Of a DNA stretch of 37,071 nt, positions 34,549 through 37,071 are shown piece by piece (the first letter of the stretch is position 1; each line of letters begins with the position of its first letter). The position numbers were made by a program, and so were the translations under genes. Origin of the DNA: Candidatus Peregrinibacteria bacterium. GTDB lineage: Bacteria; Patescibacteriota; Gracilibacteria; Peribacterales; Peribacteraceae. The notes under the pieces are model-generated. The model was not told the DNA's origin and did not search any database. It saw only the letters and a program-made list of their open reading frames with translations. The stretch spans positions 1 to 37,071 of the forward strand of contig JACPYA010000072.1 in the NCBI GenBank assembly GCA_016196295.1, in the 5' to 3' direction.

Positions 34549-36042
34549 CTACTTGGGCTTGTTGATCTTTTGAAGTGCCGCCTCAGCAGCTTTCGCTATC
34601 GGTGAAGGATCATTCCAGTTGATTTGTCCTGGTGAGCCCGAGGCTTCATTGAGGTACTTGCGTAGAACCGGAATTGCTTCTTTAGCCGACGGTCCTGTAA
34701 GTCCGAGATTAATAATACAAGTTTTAACATTTTCAAAATCCCATCCGTATCTATTTGAGAAAACAGGTTGTTCAGCAGAAGAGCCGCTTCTGTAGTAACT
34801 CAAATCACGTTCCAAATAGGCGACCATGCTTGGAACTAATTCACTCGCTTTGTCGCCCATCATCGGAACTTGCATCGTCGTAACTCGCCAGAAGTAAGGA
34901 AATGTACCCTCTACGAATTTAGTCGGGTATCTCATTTGAGGTTCAGGCTTGAGTTTCTCAATAATCTCCTTGAAGAATACAATCGTCCGGGGATCTGGGC
35001 CTATGTGTCCTAAACCCCACAGACCCTCGATGCGGTGGTCATCACTGTCTCGGACGATGGACATTAGGCTTGGAATGGCCTCGCTAGCATCGGGGCCAAT
35101 CTTTGCGAGAGCCCAAATGGCGGGGGTGCAATCTTGGCGGTTGGCGAGGCATAGGATCAAAGAAGGGCCGGCATCTTTGCTGCCGATATTTCCAAGTGCA
35201 TCGATAGCCGCTTTTCTTATCGCATCGTTTCGAATCGCAGTAAGCGGTAGCAAGTCGGCAACGCAATCTTCTTTCGCGATCTCGGCAAGTGCAGTTACGA
35301 CGGCTGGCTTAAGTGCATCTGAGCCAGTCGCAAGCAGCTCTTTAAGAGTTGGAATCGCTACCCTTCCTGCCGAGCTGTATAGACCAATTTCGTGAATTGC
35401 TTTCTCCTTCCGATCTGGCAGCAAATTAGCATCTTGGGCAACTGACAGTAAGTCATTAATGGATTGAGCGGGTCTATAGATCAGCACATTCCATATGCGA
35501 GCGTCACGCATCTGAATCGACCCAAGGCGTGAGCCTCCAGCGCGTACGATATCAACTACGTTTACTGTTCCCGATTCGTCAAGGTTGAACGTTCCATCGC
35601 TTTCGAGGCTCCAATGTCTCTGTCTACACCTGAACAATATGTCCTTGAGCTGCTGCTTTGTTAGTCCACTCGGTTCGACGTTTAGCAATGGTTCTTGTTC
35701 AATGACCTGTTCCGGCTCGGCTGGCTGTGAAGGTTCTTCTTGCTGAACTGGAGGCTCTTCCTTTGACTCGTCGTCTGAGGAGTCCATTGAGACTTCGTCT
35801 TCGGCGATAGGAAGCTGATCTTCAATAGCACGTTGAGGTTGCTCAGGCGCTGGCTCTGCTGGTGCCCAATCGGAATACCCATCCGGTCGCACAACACGAG
35901 GTTGGTTGTAGTAATGATTCGCGGTCAGTCCCGCCCCAGCTCCCAGCACTCCCACGATCGCTCCTCGAAAGAACCTCCGCAGCGGCTGCGCCTTCTCCGT
36001 TCGAGGCGGATACCACGCATTGAGAACGGGGTTCTCTTTCAT
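34549..36042 (-). CDS. membrane-anchored HEAT-repeat protein
   Basis: A 497-residue protein. A single hydrophobic segment (AIVGVLGAGAGLTA, about 28-41) follows a basic N-terminus, then a Pro/Glu/Gln-rich linker (about 60-120) that is strongly acidic. From about 205 on there are HEAT/PBS-lyase-type helical repeats: IGLYSSAGRVAIPTLKELL, VVTALAEIAKEDCVADLLPL, AAIDALGNIGSKDAGPSLI, AIWALAKIGPDASEAIPSL and ALWGLGHIGPDP-like units, usual in scaffolds. It is probably anchored in the membrane with the repeats outside. Codon use is lower in GC than its neighbours, hinting at gain from elsewhere. TATTAT lies 8 nt before the ATG at 36042, suggesting a leaderless message. Confidence 0.8.
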   Translation of the reverse strand: MKENPVLNAWYPPRTEKAQPLRRFFRGAIVGVLGAGAGLTANHYYNQPRVVRPDGYSDWAPAEPAPEQPQRAIEDQLPIAEDEVSMDSSDDESKEEPPVQQEEPSQPAEPEQVIEQEPLLNVEPSGLTKQQLKDILFRCRQRHWSLESDGTFNLDESGTVNVVDIVRAGGSRLGSIQMRDARIWNVLIYRPAQSINDLLSVAQDANLLPDRKEKAIHEIGLYSSAGRVAIPTLKELLATGSDALKPAVVTALAEIAKEDCVADLLPLTAIRNDAIRKAAIDALGNIGSKDAGPSLILCLANRQDCTPAIWALAKIGPDASEAIPSLMSIVRDSDDHRIEGLWGLGHIGPDPRTIVFFKEIIEKLKPEPQMRYPTKFVEGTFPYFWRVTTMQVPMMGDKASELVPSMVAYLERDLSYYRSGSSAEQPVFSNRYGWDFENVKTCIINLGLTGPSAKEAIPVLRKYLNEASGSPGQINWNDPSPIAKAAEAALQKINKPK

Positions 36043-36050
36043 GCAGACGT

Positions 36051-36056
36051 ATAATA
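36051..36056 (-). promoter_or_regulatory. -10 box 8 nt before the HEAT gene
   Basis: TATTAT then ACGTCTGC then ATG on the minus strand. Confidence 0.5.
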
Positions 36057-36267
36057 GCACAGGCTTACCATGCGCTGAAAGCGATTATCCGTCCTTTCCT
36101 TTCGCAAACATCCTCCATACGATTCCATTGAAATCTCGACCAAACAGAGAAATTCAGTGAAAAAAACCGTTCTATATCAAAAAGCTCGATGCGTGGTTCT
36201 GCTGAATCGATGGCAGTTAAGATCGACATCCTGAAGTGGATGATTCCGTTAGAAGCGCAGCGGAAAC

Positions 36268-36812
36268 CGCGGGGGCTCTGCCCCCGCGATGGATAGTGCG
36301 GCGCCCGCAGGGCGCTAAACTGTCCATTGCATGGAGTTGAACCGAGCAGAGCATCACCTCTACAGGCTGGAGTACCACCTGGTCTGGACACCCAAATACC
36401 GGTGCAAGGCCTTCAAAAAACCCTACACGGATACCCTCAAACAGATCCTCATCAAGATTGCATATGATTACGATATGGCAGTCCTCGAGATTGAAATTCC
36501 AATCGATCACGTGCACATGCTCGTTTCCATTCCTCCTCACACCTCGATCTCCGATGCCATTCGCACATTCAAGAGCATCAGTGCGAAGGAGATATTCAAG
36601 CGGCATCCTGAGTTCGAGCAAGAATACTTCTGGGGTGGCAAACTCTGGTCACCCAGCTACTACGCAGAGACGATTGGCAGGGTGAACGAGCTGGCCATCA
36701 AGAAGTACATCCGGGACCAACTGAAGAAGGAAGAACGTCTTAAGAAGCGCATCAAACAACTGAAGCTGTTCTAGACCTCCGGCAGAATCGCGGGGGCTCT
36801 GCCCCCGCGTAG
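36268..36812 (+). mobile_element. IS200-like element with hairpin ends
   Basis: A transposase gene lies between two identical 21-nt hairpins (CGCGGGGGC-TCT-GCCCCCGCG) at 36268-36288 and 36789-36809, both in the same orientation. A second hairpin, GCGCCC-GCA-GGGCGC, lies at 36301-36315 on the left side only. No tnpB is present. The outer limits are uncertain because members of the IS200/IS605 group make no target duplication. The 288-nt stretch 36043-36330 holds no other gene. Confidence 0.7.
36331..36774 (+). CDS. tnpA: IS200/IS605-family transposase TnpA
   Basis: A 147-residue Y1 HUH transposase. The HUH pair is H60-V-H62 (IPIDHVHMLVSIPP) and the catalytic tyrosine is Y126 (LAIKKYIRDQ), with WGGKLWSPSYYAETIG between them, as in IS200-type TnpA. 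These enzymes move DNA as single strands during replication, recognising subterminal hairpins such as those flanking this gene. All motifs are intact and the length is normal, so it may be active. The C-terminus is Lys-rich. It differs in family from the two RAYTs in the window. Confidence 0.93.
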   Translation: MELNRAEHHLYRLEYHLVWTPKYRCKAFKKPYTDTLKQILIKIAYDYDMAVLEIEIPIDHVHMLVSIPPHTSISDAIRTFKSISAKEIFKRHPEFEQEYFWGGKLWSPSYYAETIGRVNELAIKKYIRDQLKKEERLKKRIKQLKLF

Positions 36813-37071
36813 TTCAACTCATTAACTTCTTAGCTTTTTAGGAATGTCATTATTCTCTTAAACAAGCTAATACCGCTAAAAAGCTTATCACATCTGTCTG
36901 AACCTTCCTCAGCCCTCTGTCACCTCCTTATATATAAGGAGTGATGGGGGCGGGACCCCTGCATCGGTCATTTTTTCAGTCTGTTTCGCCCATTCCTGCG
37001 AAGAATTCTTACCTGGATGTCCATTTCCGTGTACCTAAAAAATGTTTCACATCCGGAATTGCTCTTTTTTG
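36813..37071. other. region without a recognised gene
   Basis: The last 260 nt hold a CTCCTTATATATAAGGAG palindrome (about 36923-36943). A short open frame from 36944 runs off the window edge, but its composition gives no support, so it is not called. Confidence 0.4.

Noticed and set aside
36944-37071. An open frame running off the right edge after an AAGGAG
   Set aside because: The Shine-Dalgarno would be too close to the ATG and belongs to a palindrome. The protein has no recognisable features.

Overview
The window looks like a chromosomal segment of a candidate-phyla-radiation (Patescibacteria) bacterium, probably near Peregrinibacteria/Peribacteria. That is an inference from gene content: a fragmented core-gene neighbourhood, a vitamin B12-dependent ribonucleotide reductase, an SLH-sortase fusion, Cys-rich surface repeats, an RNHCP protein, a four-helix-bundle (S23-like) protein, and single genes from pathways that are otherwise absent here. 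TAA, TAG and TGA all serve as stops, so the code is standard. GC is about 55% in housekeeping genes and lower in the HEAT-repeat gene and in some small genes.

Layout. 1-4.4 kb: a small membrane protein, a ferredoxin reductase-like flavoprotein, then purN, a four-helix-bundle protein, a CofE-like ligase and a membrane protein on the minus strand, and a zinc-ribbon protein. 4.6-12.7 kb: rpoC (without rpoB beside it), rpsL, rpsG and fusA. A REP-associated transposase (RAYT) with its own REP hairpins sits between rpsG and fusA. 12.7-17.5 kb: a TrpR/YerC-type regulator followed by hisI-hisG, a repeat-rich stretch with small genes, a C-terminally shortened ribD, an FMN reductase and a small gene divergent from nrdJ. 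17.5-24.2 kb: nrdJ, small unknown genes, a lipoprotein, an RNHCP protein, a second RAYT and ychF. 24.2-32.6 kb: ychF remnants, an SLH-sortase, an unknown gene, a VirD4/TraG-like ATPase, a planctomycete-type DUF1559 pseudopilin, a phospholipase-D-type protein and a lone receiver-domain protein. 32.7-37.1 kb: a Cys-rich repeat surface protein, a HEAT-repeat membrane protein and an IS200-like TnpA element.

Three themes stand out. (1) Palindromic elements of several families fill most intergenic gaps. In at least four genes (purN, ribD, nrdJ, a RAYT) a palindrome lies in frame inside the coding sequence, like Rickettsia palindromic elements. (2) Around 24.2-25.8 kb there are short fossil copies of neighbouring gene ends: two extra ychF 5' ends and one extra SLH-sortase 3' end. 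They differ from the live genes almost only at silent positions, which suggests successive replacement by diverged homologues rather than simple duplication. (3) Many monocistronic genes have a TATAMT-like -10 box only 6-10 nt before the start codon and no Shine-Dalgarno sequence, so leaderless transcription is probably common. Genes inside operons (hisI, hisG) and the pseudopilin do carry Shine-Dalgarno sequences.
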